64,000 nt of DNA. Source: Alphaproteobacteria bacterium (lineage in GTDB: Bacteria; Pseudomonadota; Alphaproteobacteria; Micavibrionales; Micavibrionaceae). Of the stretch, positions 38,225 to 47,544 are shown in pieces. The notes beneath the pieces are model-generated. The model saw nothing but the letters and a program-made list of their open reading frames with translations. It did not search any database and had not been told where the DNA came from. Positions within the stretch are counted from its first letter, which is position 1. Each line of letters opens with the position of its first letter. The DNA is taken from NCBI GenBank assembly GCA_018399685.1, contig JAGYOK010000003.1, positions 1 to 64,000 of the forward strand, given 5' to 3'. Both the position numbers and the translations under genes were made by a program.

Positions 38225-38968
38225 CTAATAGGAGAGCTTCCTTTGTCGAAGCTCTCTATATTCTTTGGCGCTGTTCAGGCGCATAAACACGTTTGTCTTT
38301 TTTTCCATACCAATAGTAGAAGGCAAGGTCGGGAGCCCTTTATTGCAAAGGTCTTTAACCTGCTCTATGCGGGCTTTCAGATCACTGTTATTCGGATCAA
38401 CGCGCAAGCAAAATCCGGCACTGGCGCGAGTATATTCATGTCCGCAATATAAAAGTGTTTCATCGGGCAGAGCTTTCAATTTTTCAAAAGATGAGTACAT
38501 CTGCTCTGGTGTCCCTTCAAACAACCCTCCGCAGCTCAATGAAAACAGGGTGTCTCCCGTAAACACAGCTTTCCCTTCTTCGAAGTAATAGCACGTGCTG
38601 CCCAGAGTATGCCCCGGTGTGGCAATAACCCGAACACGCTGTTTCCCAAACGCGAGGATTTGATTGTGCCTGACCGGAACGTCAACTATATCAATTTTTT
38701 GTTTCTCAATATCAGGCGCAATTACTTTTGCAGAAGGGTAATAGCTCTTAAGCTCGGCAACGCCATCCGCGTGATCCCAATGATAATGGGTAACAAAAAT
38801 ATAGTCTGGCACTAACCCCATATCATCCAGCGTATGTATTACCGGCTCGGCTTCGCCCGGGTCAACAACTCCGATAGCCCCGCATTTTGTTTGCAATATA
38901 TAGGCGTAATTATCTCTGTAAACAGGAACAAAGGAGACTTTAAGTAAGGATGCTGCCGCGCTGGTCAT
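38225..38968 (-). CDS. gloB: hydroxyacylglutathione hydrolase (glyoxalase II)
   Basis: Metallo-beta-lactamase fold thioesterase that completes methylglyoxal detoxification. Metal motif THYHWDHADG (His61, His63, Asp65, His66), GHTLGSTCYY, FTGDTLFSLSCGGLFEG and YCGHEYT are all conserved. 247 residues. The C-terminal substrate helix NPFLRL-type region reads TNVFMRLN, as in many homologues. Transcribed away from the large methyltransferase gene's 3' side. Confidence 0.93.
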   Translation of the reverse strand: MTSAAASLLKVSFVPVYRDNYAYILQTKCGAIGVVDPGEAEPVIHTLDDMGLVPDYIFVTHYHWDHADGVAELKSYYPSAKVIAPDIEKQKIDIVDVPVRHNQILAFGKQRVRVIATPGHTLGSTCYYFEEGKAVFTGDTLFSLSCGGLFEGTPEQMYSSFEKLKALPDETLLYCGHEYTRASAGFCLRVDPNNSDLKARIEQVKDLCNKGLPTLPSTIGMEKKTNVFMRLNSAKEYRELRQRKLSY

Positions 38969-39033
38969 GTTGATTTTATTCTCCGGTTTTTATTTCGATT
39001 GCTTTCCAGTGCTTCAGGCAGGCTTTGTCACCA

Positions 39034-41793
39034 TTATTCTGGTTTCGGTTCGTCGGGCTCGAAATTATTACCTGTATCTGGATCACGGTTTTTATAGTCG
39101 TCTTCATCCAGATGTTTCTTGCTTTCTTCGGCTTCTTCCTCGAAATCATCCGTATCTGTCGACGCCTCGATCTTGGCCTCTTTAGCAGCTATACCAAGCT
39201 TTGCCTTCTTCTTTTTGGCTTTCTTGTGCTGCCTCTTTTTCTCAAGGAAGCTTTTCTTTTCAAGCTTTGAGCCAGTTTGCGCGCCTTGGTCAGAGCCATC
39301 ATCCTTGTCTTTTTCTTTGTCCTGATCTTGAGACTTATCATTCTCCTTGTCCTTTGAAGCACCATGGCCGGATGATTCATCAGGAGTAAGTTCAGGCGAG
39401 GATCCTGCGCCAGATTGCTGTAACCCTTGCGGGAATTCAGTGAGGCTCTGCGGTGTAGAAAATGGCAACGACCAATCAGGAGCACTTTTCCTTGTAACAT
39501 CGCTAATGATGTTTTTCACATCGCGTTTCGCCTGAAGCTTTATATGATCCGGCAACAAACGGTAGGAGCGCGCAAGCACTGTCATGAAGTGCTGCTGTTT
39601 GGAAACTCCCTTTGCATGCCATAAAATCCGGTTAATCGGCATGGATTTAATGCCCTTAAATCCCCCCGGTGGAGCAAATACGGCAAAGGGGTGAATGCGC
39701 TGGGGGGTAATACCAATATGAGTGTAATAGCTCTCGCCCAGCTTAATCACCATGTTTGGTTTAACGCCCATCTTTTCGGCAACAAATTGTTTAAGCTGGC
39801 GGAAGTTTTTGATTTCTTTGGGAATGTTGTATTGCGGCACATTTAAGCTTATGCCGTTCCCTTCGAAACGTTGTGGTACGGGCATATGCTCAACAACAAA
39901 ACCGGCATTGATATCACCTTTAACACTTTTGGAAAGGGGCAGTACAACGGCGATGTTTACAGTTTTATCATCCGAAACAACAAAATCTATCGGCTGCGAG
40001 GAAATACCCGCGCTCCCTCCCTGACTTTGCCCTTCCTCAACAAAAATCGAGTTAATGGTTTTAAGCTGCCCCGCAGATCCTTTGACTTCTTTATAGCGAA
40101 GATCGGTTTTGTTCAAAAGCTTGAAAAAGTCGTTTATGTCGTACTCTTCTATAATCTGGGTTGTTGCAATATATATATCTTTGCGTATCCAGTTCTCGGC
40201 TTTCACTTTCGCATATTGCATCAATGAAAGGAGCTGCAATTCCAGTCTGGAGTTTGGAACAACGCCAACAGCAATAGCATCCAAAATATTTTGCGCATTA
40301 AACTCACGGAGCATACCTTTTTCGCGGAAGTAATATCCTTCCATAAGAGAGGCTTTCGGCTCGAATTGTTTATCCTGATCCTTTACTTTGACAAAATAGG
40401 TATGAGCGCGCTCCTCGATATAATTTGGATCAGGGTAATATATCGGCCCCTTTGTCAAAATCGCATCATCTTCAACAGCCAGATCGGTGTACGTCTCAAC
40501 AAATTTTTTGGTCTTGGTAGCGTTAAGCTTGCCGTACTTTTGGACAGCAATATAGTTAACACAAGGAACTTCAACCATGTGGCCTGACCATTGGCGGCCA
40601 TCAATATTATCACCATTGCGGTGCACAGTATTTCCAATTCCTCGGACAATACCATCATGTAAATAAACAAAAAGCCTGCCTTTTTGATCGACGCGATAGG
40701 GCAGGAACTCCGCAATTTCCTTGCCACGCGTAACAACATCAACAAGCTTTCCATCAACCTCATTGCGCAAAGTCTTGATTTGCAGCGTTCCGACTTCCTT
40801 TTGCGTCAATCGGCGCTCATGGACACTCAAGCTGGATTTTTCAGGGCGTTTGCGGGATACGGAAATAAAACTGGTCGGAGGGTCGCCCAGCGTTTCTCCA
40901 TTGATCTGCATTAAACGGAAATGCCCTTCAAAGTTTTTGCGGATATATTCTTCGTCCCAGTGCGGGGCGGAATATAGCATCTGCGCACCTAAAGAGTGCA
41001 GCTCTTTCCTGAAGTCATCTACTGTAAAATAGGTAAACTCAAACGGCAGCTTTTTTTCCCAGACATCGCGGTTGTCCTTGCGCATGATGAACTCGTACGC
41101 CCATTTATAAGGCAGGCGAAAAAGACGTGTACGTGGAAAACGGGGAGGAAGCTCTTCAAGGAAAAACCCGCCGCATCCCGGACTTTGCTTGGGCTGTGCA
41201 TGTTCAGAGTACCACACCAGAAGATCAGCCTCTGAAAGTTGGGACAGTTCCGCCCCCTCGCTTTCGCGGTCATGCATCTCCATGAGTACGAAATCACCAT
41301 CCGAGGGCTTGGTGTAATCCTGAATAAACATGATCCCGTCATTTTTGAGCATGGCAAATTGTTTGCGCAGGGTATCGCTTACGATGCGTGTATTATAACG
41401 GGCGTTGGAAAAAACCTTGTGCAGAGTAAAAGAGTTGATAATGGCATCAAGCGATTTTTCCTCAAACATCTCACCGGAAATATCGCCCATTTCAAATTCC
41501 AGATTATCAAGCTTATATTTCTCTGAAGCTTCGCGGATGGCTTTTTTGCTCTTGTTGACCCCAACAAAAGCAGCGCCGGGATTAAGCGCAGCAAGAGCAT
41601 ATGTAAGGCGCCCGTCACCGCATCCCAAATGTGCCACGCGCGCATCAGTCTTTACCAATATATGAGACAGTGTAAACCACGCCTGACGCACGATTGCGTA
41701 GGGAATATCTTTCAGCAAGGCATTGCGCTCTTCAATATAGCTTGTCTCGCTTCTGCCATCGGTGGGGCCGATATCGTCTGAACCTGCTGCCAT
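39034..41793 (-). CDS. 919-residue methyltransferase fusion, unknown function
   Basis: Residues about 40-200 form a SAM-dependent methyltransferase (motif I VAHLGCGDGRLTYA near 53-66; IMFIQDY later). Residues about 335-515 resemble a Nudix hydrolase of the ADP-ribose pyrophosphatase type in arrangement (VVTRGKEIAEFLPY, SGHMVEVP, then KGPIYYPDPNYIEERAHTYF), but no GX5EX7REUXEEXGU box is visible, so it is probably not catalytic. Residues 515-770 have no family I recognise. The last 140 residues are extremely charged low complexity (KDKENDKSQDQDKEKDKDD, then KKAKKKKAK, then acidic). No signal peptide or membrane segment. Large single gene with its own promoter space. Function open. Confidence 0.8.
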   Translation of the reverse strand: MAAGSDDIGPTDGRSETSYIEERNALLKDIPYAIVRQAWFTLSHILVKTDARVAHLGCGDGRLTYALAALNPGAAFVGVNKSKKAIREASEKYKLDNLEFEMGDISGEMFEEKSLDAIINSFTLHKVFSNARYNTRIVSDTLRKQFAMLKNDGIMFIQDYTKPSDGDFVLMEMHDRESEGAELSQLSEADLLVWYSEHAQPKQSPGCGGFFLEELPPRFPRTRLFRLPYKWAYEFIMRKDNRDVWEKKLPFEFTYFTVDDFRKELHSLGAQMLYSAPHWDEEYIRKNFEGHFRLMQINGETLGDPPTSFISVSRKRPEKSSLSVHERRLTQKEVGTLQIKTLRNEVDGKLVDVVTRGKEIAEFLPYRVDQKGRLFVYLHDGIVRGIGNTVHRNGDNIDGRQWSGHMVEVPCVNYIAVQKYGKLNATKTKKFVETYTDLAVEDDAILTKGPIYYPDPNYIEERAHTYFVKVKDQDKQFEPKASLMEGYYFREKGMLREFNAQNILDAIAVGVVPNSRLELQLLSLMQYAKVKAENWIRKDIYIATTQIIEEYDINDFFKLLNKTDLRYKEVKGSAGQLKTINSIFVEEGQSQGGSAGISSQPIDFVVSDDKTVNIAVVLPLSKSVKGDINAGFVVEHMPVPQRFEGNGISLNVPQYNIPKEIKNFRQLKQFVAEKMGVKPNMVIKLGESYYTHIGITPQRIHPFAVFAPPGGFKGIKSMPINRILWHAKGVSKQQHFMTVLARSYRLLPDHIKLQAKRDVKNIISDVTRKSAPDWSLPFSTPQSLTEFPQGLQQSGAGSSPELTPDESSGHGASKDKENDKSQDQDKEKDKDDGSDQGAQTGSKLEKKSFLEKKRQHKKAKKKKAKLGIAAKEAKIEASTDTDDFEEEAEESKKHLDEDDYKNRDPDTGNNFEPDEPKPE

Positions 41794-41968
41794 AGTTTAT
41801 TTTTTACCCCTAATGCACAGATTATTTGCTCGTATTACTGTGTCTTTATACCGTTTTTTTTCATTGTTTCATAGGGTTTACCCCATAAACCAGCATCATA
41901 TATCGAGAATGACATAATATGCAAAAATAATATTGGAAAAATGAATTTCCCGGCATACTCTGATTTCC

Positions 41969-42748
41969 ATGAAAACACAGAACGTTTATGCACAAGCTAT
42001 GGATTTTGCACGCAAGGGGCTGGATACTATTCTGCCGCCGCGCTGTCCGATCACAGGCGAGAGCGTCGATTATCAGGGAGCCATTTCCGCCTCGGCCTGG
42101 CGCTACCTTAACTTTATTACTGCGCCATATTGTAAAAAATGCGGGATACCTTTTTCATTTAACAGACAAGAAGAAGCAGAAAATCAGGGCGAGAACGGCG
42201 AGATTTGCCTACGTTGCATGGAAAAACCCCCACTTTATGATTGCGCGCGCGCCTGCATGATCTATGACGATATGAGCCGTTTTTTGATTTTGGGGTTCAA
42301 ACATGGCGATAAAACGTATCTCGCGAGGAATTTCGCTCCGTGGATGCAAAATTCAGGGCGGGAGTTTTTGTCCAAAACTGACGCAATTATACCTGTGCCG
42401 CTTCACCGAAGCCGTTTAAGAGCGCGCCGTTATAATCAGGCTGTTATATTGTCTGCGGGGCTGGAGAAAATTACCGGCATACGCTGTTATCATGATGCTC
42501 TTATTCGGACGCGGGCTACACCTTCTCAGGGGCGTTTAAGCACTAAAGAGCGGCATAAAAATGTCCGAAAAGCTTTTTCGGTTAGAAGAAAATATATAGA
42601 TAAACTCAAAGGAAAAAACGTTGTTTTGATGGATGATGTTTATACAACAGGAGCAACCGTTAATGAATGTACAAAAGCTTTAAAGACAGCAGGTGTAAAA
42701 GAGGTGTACGTACTGACGCTTGCCAGAGTTGTTAAGGATAATTTATAA
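41969..42748 (+). CDS. comF: ComF family phosphoribosyltransferase-like protein
   Basis: 259 residues. An N-terminal zinc-ribbon part with Cys pairs in PPRCPITGE, YCKKCGIPF and ICLRCMEKPP is followed by a type I phosphoribosyltransferase fold with VPLHRSRLRARRYNQA and the PRPP loop VVLMDDVYTTGAT. ComF proteins take part in DNA uptake in competent bacteria, and in others their role is unclear. The next gene is a Nit2-type amidase, a frequent alphaproteobacterial neighbour. Confidence 0.92.
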   Translation: MKTQNVYAQAMDFARKGLDTILPPRCPITGESVDYQGAISASAWRYLNFITAPYCKKCGIPFSFNRQEEAENQGENGEICLRCMEKPPLYDCARACMIYDDMSRFLILGFKHGDKTYLARNFAPWMQNSGREFLSKTDAIIPVPLHRSRLRARRYNQAVILSAGLEKITGIRCYHDALIRTRATPSQGRLSTKERHKNVRKAFSVRRKYIDKLKGKNVVLMDDVYTTGATVNECTKALKTAGVKEVYVLTLARVVKDNL

Positions 42749-42858
42749 AAAGCCCTTAGTGCCCTGAACTTAGGTAAAAGAGCCGCTGGATAAAATTTAT
42801 AAAGCATGCTTAAATCTATTATAAAAGAAAAACTTTTTTGATTAAGGGTAAGATAAAT

Positions 42859-43695
42859 ATGACAGAATCACTTCTTAAAGTAGCCTGCGTGCAAATGAAC
42901 AGCCTCGCTGATCTTGGCAGCAACATTGACAAAGCCAGTGCTTTTATTCGCGAAGCTGCCGGAAGGGGCGCGCAGTTTGTGGCAACTCCGGAAAACACAT
43001 GCTATATGAAGTATCCTTTGCCAAAAAAACGTGACGCCACCCCGAAAGAGCAAGACCACCCGGCGCTGTCCATATTCCCCGCACTTGCCAAAGATCTCGG
43101 GATCACGCTTTTGATTGGCTCAATATGCATACATAACGAAGAAGATAAAATCATAAACCGCAGCTATCTTTTTAATGCGCAAGGAAAAACACAAGCCACG
43201 TACGATAAGATTCACCTTTTTGATGCGAACTTGCCTCAAGGAGAGGTGTATAAGGAAAGTGATATCGTAACTTCAGGAAACGAAGCCGTTACCTCAAGGA
43301 TAAACAATTATTTCGTAGCAGGTATGTCAGTGTGTTATGACCTGCGTTTTGCGTATCTATACCGCTCACTGGCGCACGCCGGAGCAAATTTGATGTGTAT
43401 ACCTTCAGCTTTTACAGTGCCAACCGGCAAGGCTCACTGGGAAATTTTGCAACGTGCCCGCGCTATTGAAACAGGGAGCTTCGTACTCGCTCCGGCGCAG
43501 GTCGGTCTGCATGAAGGAGAACGCCGTACATACGGGCACTCCATGATCGTCAGCCCATGGGGTAGAATATTGGCACAAAAGGAAGAGGGCGAAGGGATCA
43601 TTATGGCGGAGCTTGATGTAACCGAAGTAGGAAAAGCACGTACAGCACTGCCGCAGCTTTCACACGATCGTAAGTATAGTGTTAGGGAAGATTAA
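42859..43695 (+). CDS. carbon-nitrogen hydrolase (Nit2/omega-amidase-like)
   Basis: Nitrilase superfamily, 278 residues from the ATG at 42859 (AAGGGTAAGA upstream). The Glu-Lys-Cys triad is Glu45 (TPENTCYM), Lys117 (YDKIHLFD) and Cys159 (MSVCYDLRF). The pattern matches Nit2/omega-amidase and deaminated-glutathione amidase; the latter fits a repair role. Usually in this class a grxC gene lies between comF and this gene; here it is absent. A short GC hairpin lies between its stop and the next convergent gene. Confidence 0.9.
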   Translation: MTESLLKVACVQMNSLADLGSNIDKASAFIREAAGRGAQFVATPENTCYMKYPLPKKRDATPKEQDHPALSIFPALAKDLGITLLIGSICIHNEEDKIINRSYLFNAQGKTQATYDKIHLFDANLPQGEVYKESDIVTSGNEAVTSRINNYFVAGMSVCYDLRFAYLYRSLAHAGANLMCIPSAFTVPTGKAHWEILQRARAIETGSFVLAPAQVGLHEGERRTYGHSMIVSPWGRILAQKEEGEGIIMAELDVTEVGKARTALPQLSHDRKYSVRED

Positions 43696-43733
43696 AGTTT
43701 TAAAAGAGCCTGATCTTCAGGAGGCAAAAACCT

Positions 43734-44048
43734 TTAAGCCAGATCGCCGACGTTTACATCCAGCGCATCGGCAATAGCCTTCATAGCACGCAAGGAGCCA
43801 TCTTTTTTTCCTGTCTCTATCTCGGTTAGATAGGGGCGGGAAATGCCCGATTTCTCCGCCAGCGCCGCCTGCGTCATACCACGGTATTTGCGGACAATCT
43901 TGATCGGGTGCGCTTGACGCGCCGATATTTCATCTAAAACGGAATCAGGTATTTGAGCAGAGCTATCACCACTGGTCATTTTGCGATAATCGTGCAACGG
44001 AACCAGAACATAGGGCTTCCCCTGAATGTGTAAAAGATCGTATTTCAT
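43734..44048 (-). CDS. XRE-family HTH regulator (orphan antitoxin-like)
   Basis: A 104-residue protein with a beta-rich N-terminus (YVLVPLHDYRKM) like that of antitoxins and a C-terminal XRE helix-turn-helix (MTQAALAEKSGISRPYLTEIETGKKDGS). No toxin-like reading frame is seen in the neighbouring 100 bases on either side. Could be an autonomous regulator or an antitoxin that has lost its partner. Confidence 0.83.
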   Translation of the reverse strand: MKYDLLHIQGKPYVLVPLHDYRKMTSGDSSAQIPDSVLDEISARQAHPIKIVRKYRGMTQAALAEKSGISRPYLTEIETGKKDGSLRAMKAIADALDVNVGDLA

Positions 44049-44145
44049 TCTTGTTCACCTTAAAAATCTTTATCTCACGCGAAAGCATACGCGGAATTTT
44101 AGCAACTATTTTTCAAGAAAGTATAGAGTATACCATAATAAAAAT

Positions 44146-45171
44146 CTAAAATCTTTTTGTAATGGTTACGGAGCCAAAGATGCTTTCCTCTTCCTGATCT
44201 TTAAACTCCTTGGAACGAACATTTAATGTGTACGATAATCTATAATCATTGTAAAACAGGGAAATTCCTGTACTTAGATCACCAACCAGATACTCTTTAT
44301 CTACACTGTGAGAGTTGGAAAAACTGTTTCCATCAATAAAGATGTTACGGCCTACAACCCGCCCGTCGATACCCGCAAAAACTTGCCAGTTGAACTTCCC
44401 GTTTTTTGAAAAAAAGATGCCGGTTCCGGGGATAGCGGGGCGCACACGCGGTGGTGTGTCAAGCGCACGATCTGAGCCTGCGACAAGTGTCGCTCCCACA
44501 CTGGCACTGGTGAGAATATTTCCTAAAGCTACGGAGAGGTTTGGCTCCATCCTTGCGTGCACTGATCCAAACTGTTTTTCCCATTCATAAGGAAAACGCC
44601 GTTGCCACAAGAGAATTAACCCCGGTTCGAAATCAAGCTGATTATCCCAGCCTTGAGGCGCTGGAGAGTCGCTGACGTTTTTATGGATAAATTTTTGCAC
44701 TGGTTTGCCAAGCGCTTCCGGGCCAACTACACCAAGGGTAATTTCCAGTTCATCTACATGAGAAAGCGAGCTATCAGCTCTGTAGGAAGGCGTGGCAAGG
44801 CCTATTGAACCATATAGGAAAGCCGCCCATGGCCGGTCATCTTCCGGCTGATAGGATAGCTTTATATCAGCGGGGGTATAAAGGTTTTGCCCCAGCGTAT
44901 AAAAGGTAAAAGTGTTTTCATTAACATCAAAAGTCGGAATTTTATCTGCCAGTTTATCAATTCCTGAAGGGACTTTTGTTTTCGAGTCAAACCATGTAAA
45001 GCGATTACCGCTGGTGTAGTAGCGGTCTGCGCCCCCGCCGAGTAGATCATTTTCGTGTGAAAAGCTCAAATATTTTTTATGGTTGCCTGTTTCTTGCCCT
45101 CTAACTGCGCCGGAAAATAGCACGAGAGGAAGGAAAAATATTAAAAGCAGGGTTTCTTTTTCATGCAACAT
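44146..45171 (-). CDS. LpxR-like lipid A 3'-O-deacylase (DUF2219)
   Basis: Outer-membrane beta-barrel of 341 residues. Start at the ATG at 45171, which gives a signal peptide ending VRGQ-E; an upstream frame to 45240 lacks one. The catalytic-region pattern SHENDLLGGGADRYYTSG corresponds to the Asn-Asp and loop of LpxR, which removes the 3' acyl chains of lipid A with calcium. It ends in an aromatic residue (KRF), as porin-type barrels do. Divergent from the esterase gene with a 67-bp gap. Confidence 0.88.
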   Translation of the reverse strand: MLHEKETLLLIFFLPLVLFSGAVRGQETGNHKKYLSFSHENDLLGGGADRYYTSGNRFTWFDSKTKVPSGIDKLADKIPTFDVNENTFTFYTLGQNLYTPADIKLSYQPEDDRPWAAFLYGSIGLATPSYRADSSLSHVDELEITLGVVGPEALGKPVQKFIHKNVSDSPAPQGWDNQLDFEPGLILLWQRRFPYEWEKQFGSVHARMEPNLSVALGNILTSASVGATLVAGSDRALDTPPRVRPAIPGTGIFFSKNGKFNWQVFAGIDGRVVGRNIFIDGNSFSNSHSVDKEYLVGDLSTGISLFYNDYRLSYTLNVRSKEFKDQEEESIFGSVTITKRF

Positions 45172-45238
45172 AGCTATGATCTTTTTGTTTGTAAGAGGCA
45201 AATGATTATTAACGTACATAGTACACGCGGGGTGAAGC

Positions 45239-45898
45239 ATGAGTATAGCAAATTATTACGAATACGGTCCTGAAGGTGAAAACGTTAAGTCGCTTGTCGT
45301 TATGCTTCATGGCGTAGGGTCAAACGGAAAAGACCTGATTTCATTGGCTCCATTGTTAACTGCTGGATTGCCAGGTACAAAGTTTATATCCCCTGATGCG
45401 CCGTTTGCCTGCGATATGGTACCGCCCGGATACCCGGACGCTTTCCAGTGGTTCTCACTGCAATCATACGATCCTGCCTCCCTTCTGGCAGGAGTGCAAA
45501 ATGTTTTCCCATTGGTCGAAAGCTTTCTTGAAACGATGGCAAAAAAATTCAATGTCCCCTACAGTAAAATCGCTTTGCTTGGTTTTTCGCAAGGAACTAT
45601 GACCAGCTTGTACACAGCCCCCCGCCTGAAAGAGACAATCGCCGGTGTCTTGGGTTATTCCGGAGCGCTTGTATGGGAGCCTGACACAAACAGTGATGAT
45701 CTCAAACGCATGCCTGTACGCTTAATTCACGGAGAGGCCGACGACGTTGTTCCGGTTCAGGCGTGGCACAATGCTATGGATACTCTAAAAGAGTATAACT
45801 ACGAGGTGGACGGGCACACTACACCGGGTCTAATCCATTCTATCGACCAGCCCGGAATTGATAGCGGCTTGTTGTTTTTACAAAAGATACTGATATAA
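45239..45898 (+). CDS. phospholipase/carboxylesterase family hydrolase
   Basis: Alpha/beta hydrolase of 219 residues with the nucleophile Ser117 in GFSQGTM, the acid Asp168 or 169 in HGEADDVVP and His200 in GLIHSID. VVMLHGVGSNGKDL supplies the oxyanion hole. No signal peptide, so cytoplasmic. Similar to dienelactone-hydrolase/acyl-protein-thioesterase-like enzymes; substrate unknown. Confidence 0.88.
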   Translation: MSIANYYEYGPEGENVKSLVVMLHGVGSNGKDLISLAPLLTAGLPGTKFISPDAPFACDMVPPGYPDAFQWFSLQSYDPASLLAGVQNVFPLVESFLETMAKKFNVPYSKIALLGFSQGTMTSLYTAPRLKETIAGVLGYSGALVWEPDTNSDDLKRMPVRLIHGEADDVVPVQAWHNAMDTLKEYNYEVDGHTTPGLIHSIDQPGIDSGLLFLQKILI

Positions 45899-45964
45899 CA
45901 GGATTAAAAAAGCAGCCCTTACAACGAACATGTCAATGAATGCATGTTTTTAAACAACACTGAA

Positions 45965-46579
45965 TTACAAGTAATTACTTATAGATGTTTTAACGAAATC
46001 AATGCCTTCAGTCCCAAGAAGGCCGATAATCAGCACGAGGGTGCATACCCAGAACATCCCGATAAGAGCGCCTGCAATAACAGCCAGCCCATCACGCGTG
46101 ATAACACCGATAGACATTAAAGCGATACCAAAGCTGGGCACAGTATTGGTTAGAGGCAAGGGGACGCAAACCGATAGCGACATGACCAGACCGAATACAC
46201 CGATTATTCGTAAGAAAATACCGGAAGTTATAAATGCCAGCCGGGGTTTAATGATGTATTCCAGACGCTTTGTCCATGGAAGGGCTTTGTCAATAACCCC
46301 TTTAAGCGTAGCATGCTTGATTGATTTTTCTTTCCATGATTTCGGGAGCCAGATAGTGCGGCGGCCAATAGCCTGCTGCGCGCTTAAAAGGATAAGTGGT
46401 AGCCCTAAAACTGTGCCATATCCGACAGCCGGAAGCGGAAGAGCCGCCGGAAGGGCAAATAAAAACAGGAAAAATCCGAAGCCACGCTCATGGAACGTGT
46501 CAAGCAGGGCGGAAACACTTACGTTTTGTCCCGTAAACCTGTTATCTATCTCAAGAAGAATGTCGGATATACCTTTCAT
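45965..46579 (-). CDS. exoD: ExoD family membrane protein
   Basis: 204 residues with four hydrophobic segments (about 32-52, 55-68, 118-140, 145-165, 172-195 region). The family segments FLFALPAALPLPAVGYGTVLGLPLI, cut here as FLFALPAALPLPAV, and IWLPKSW are present. ExoD is required for exopolysaccharide synthesis in rhizobia, but its biochemical role is not defined. Monocistronic. Confidence 0.9.
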   Translation of the reverse strand: MKGISDILLEIDNRFTGQNVSVSALLDTFHERGFGFFLFLFALPAALPLPAVGYGTVLGLPLILLSAQQAIGRRTIWLPKSWKEKSIKHATLKGVIDKALPWTKRLEYIIKPRLAFITSGIFLRIIGVFGLVMSLSVCVPLPLTNTVPSFGIALMSIGVITRDGLAVIAGALIGMFWVCTLVLIIGLLGTEGIDFVKTSISNYL

Positions 46580-46656
46580 GGTTACTTGAAATAGCAGAGA
46601 ATTAGGCAGTTGGCGAGAGGTAAAACAATTAGTTCAAAACAAGAAACAATAATTCC

Positions 46657-46684
46657 TTGCAGATTTTAGAAATATCATTATGAT
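46657..46684 (+). promoter_or_regulatory. tRNA-Leu promoter
   Basis: TTGCAG (46657-46662) and TATGAT (46679-46684) with a 16-bp spacer lie 49 bases before the mature tRNA-Leu. They match the sigma-70 consensus fairly well. Confidence 0.5.
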
Positions 46685-46732
46685 CTGGTAAAATTTTTAG
46701 AGCTATACAAAGTTATTTGTATCCTCTTTTGT

Positions 46733-46817
46733 GCCCCTGTGGTGGAATTGGTAGACGCGCCGGATTCAAAATCCGGTTCCTTCGGGAGTGCGAGTTCAAG
46801 TCTCGCTGGGGGCACCA
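46733..46817 (+). tRNA. tRNA-Leu (anticodon CAA)
   Basis: An 85-base tRNA with a 7-bp acceptor (GCCCCTG / TGGGGGC, two G-U pairs), the D-arm GGAATTGGTAGACGCGC typical of tRNA-Leu, anticodon stem CCGGA / TCCGG with loop TTCAAAA, a long variable arm and the T-loop GTTCAAG. CCA is encoded at 46815-46817. TrmL encoded at 34509-34958 would modify its wobble base. Confidence 0.95.
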
Positions 46818-46928
46818 CCATTTTTCCTTTTATATATCCTCTTTCATTATGGATGTTTTCCGTCAAGAAAAACATCCCCTTGGCTTGTGCCTTTTGGACT
46901 CTTGCTGTGGGCTATTTTTGAATAAAGC

Positions 46929-46972
46929 GAGGCGCCCTTATTGGAAATCGTGTGGAATTATAAGGGCGCCTC
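46929..46972. repeat. perfect 13-bp inverted repeat
   Basis: GAGGCGCCCTTAT and its exact complement at 46960-46972 with an 18-base loop. No T-run follows on either strand. It lies 112 bases after tRNA-Leu in the 313-base stretch up to the XRE gene, which otherwise shows no gene. Confidence 0.7.
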
Positions 46973-47130
46973 TGGCACAACCATGTGTACTATGTGATAT
47001 ATCCCATTTATATTTAACCATGTCAATGGGATTTCTCACTTTTAAAAAGAACAAACCTCACATACAGATTTAACAACGAATGTTAATGCACTGTTAAACA
47101 ATTAAAATTTATAAAATATTTATGTGAAAA

Positions 47131-47490
47131 TTATTTTTTACGATTTTTTAAAGCAATACGTAATTCGTCAATACCTTGATAATCAAGCCCGCTGGCTTCT
47201 CGCAGGAGTTGTATCTCTTCTTCTTGCTGGGCGAGCTGATCGTATGAATGATCGATCATGGACGGGATAAGACGATAAACAGGAACATGCAAAGCTTTGG
47301 CAAGTTTTTGGATGGTTTCCAGTTTTGGGCTTGCCGAGCGATTCTTTAAAATATCACGTACCGCCGTTTCACCAAGGCCGGCCTCTATGGAGAGCTTCTT
47401 GGCGTTCGTGTGATCTGCGCGCTCGTTCAAAATAGCTTTAAGATTTTTTTTGAACTCTGCAGTTAATTTGTCAGTCAGGTTTTTTGGCAT
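47131..47490 (-). CDS. XRE-family transcriptional regulator
   Basis: 119 residues. The N-terminal HTH (about 20-75; AKKLSIEAGLGETAVRDILKNRSASPKLE) is like that of phage repressors such as the Cro/C1 type, then a C-terminal helix. It ends in KNRKK. It lies upstream of no obvious partner; uvrA starts far on the same strand before it. Role unknown. Confidence 0.85.
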   Translation of the reverse strand: MPKNLTDKLTAEFKKNLKAILNERADHTNAKKLSIEAGLGETAVRDILKNRSASPKLETIQKLAKALHVPVYRLIPSMIDHSYDQLAQQEEEIQLLREASGLDYQGIDELRIALKNRKK

Positions 47491-47544
47491 GTTTGGATAA
47501 TGGCGTTTTTGCTCCAGTTTGAAAAGAGTTAATTAGGTGTTGCT

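Noticed and set aside
46717-47073. Open frames across the tRNA-Leu gene
   Set aside because: They translate the tRNA itself (the common MVELVDAPDSKSG artefact).
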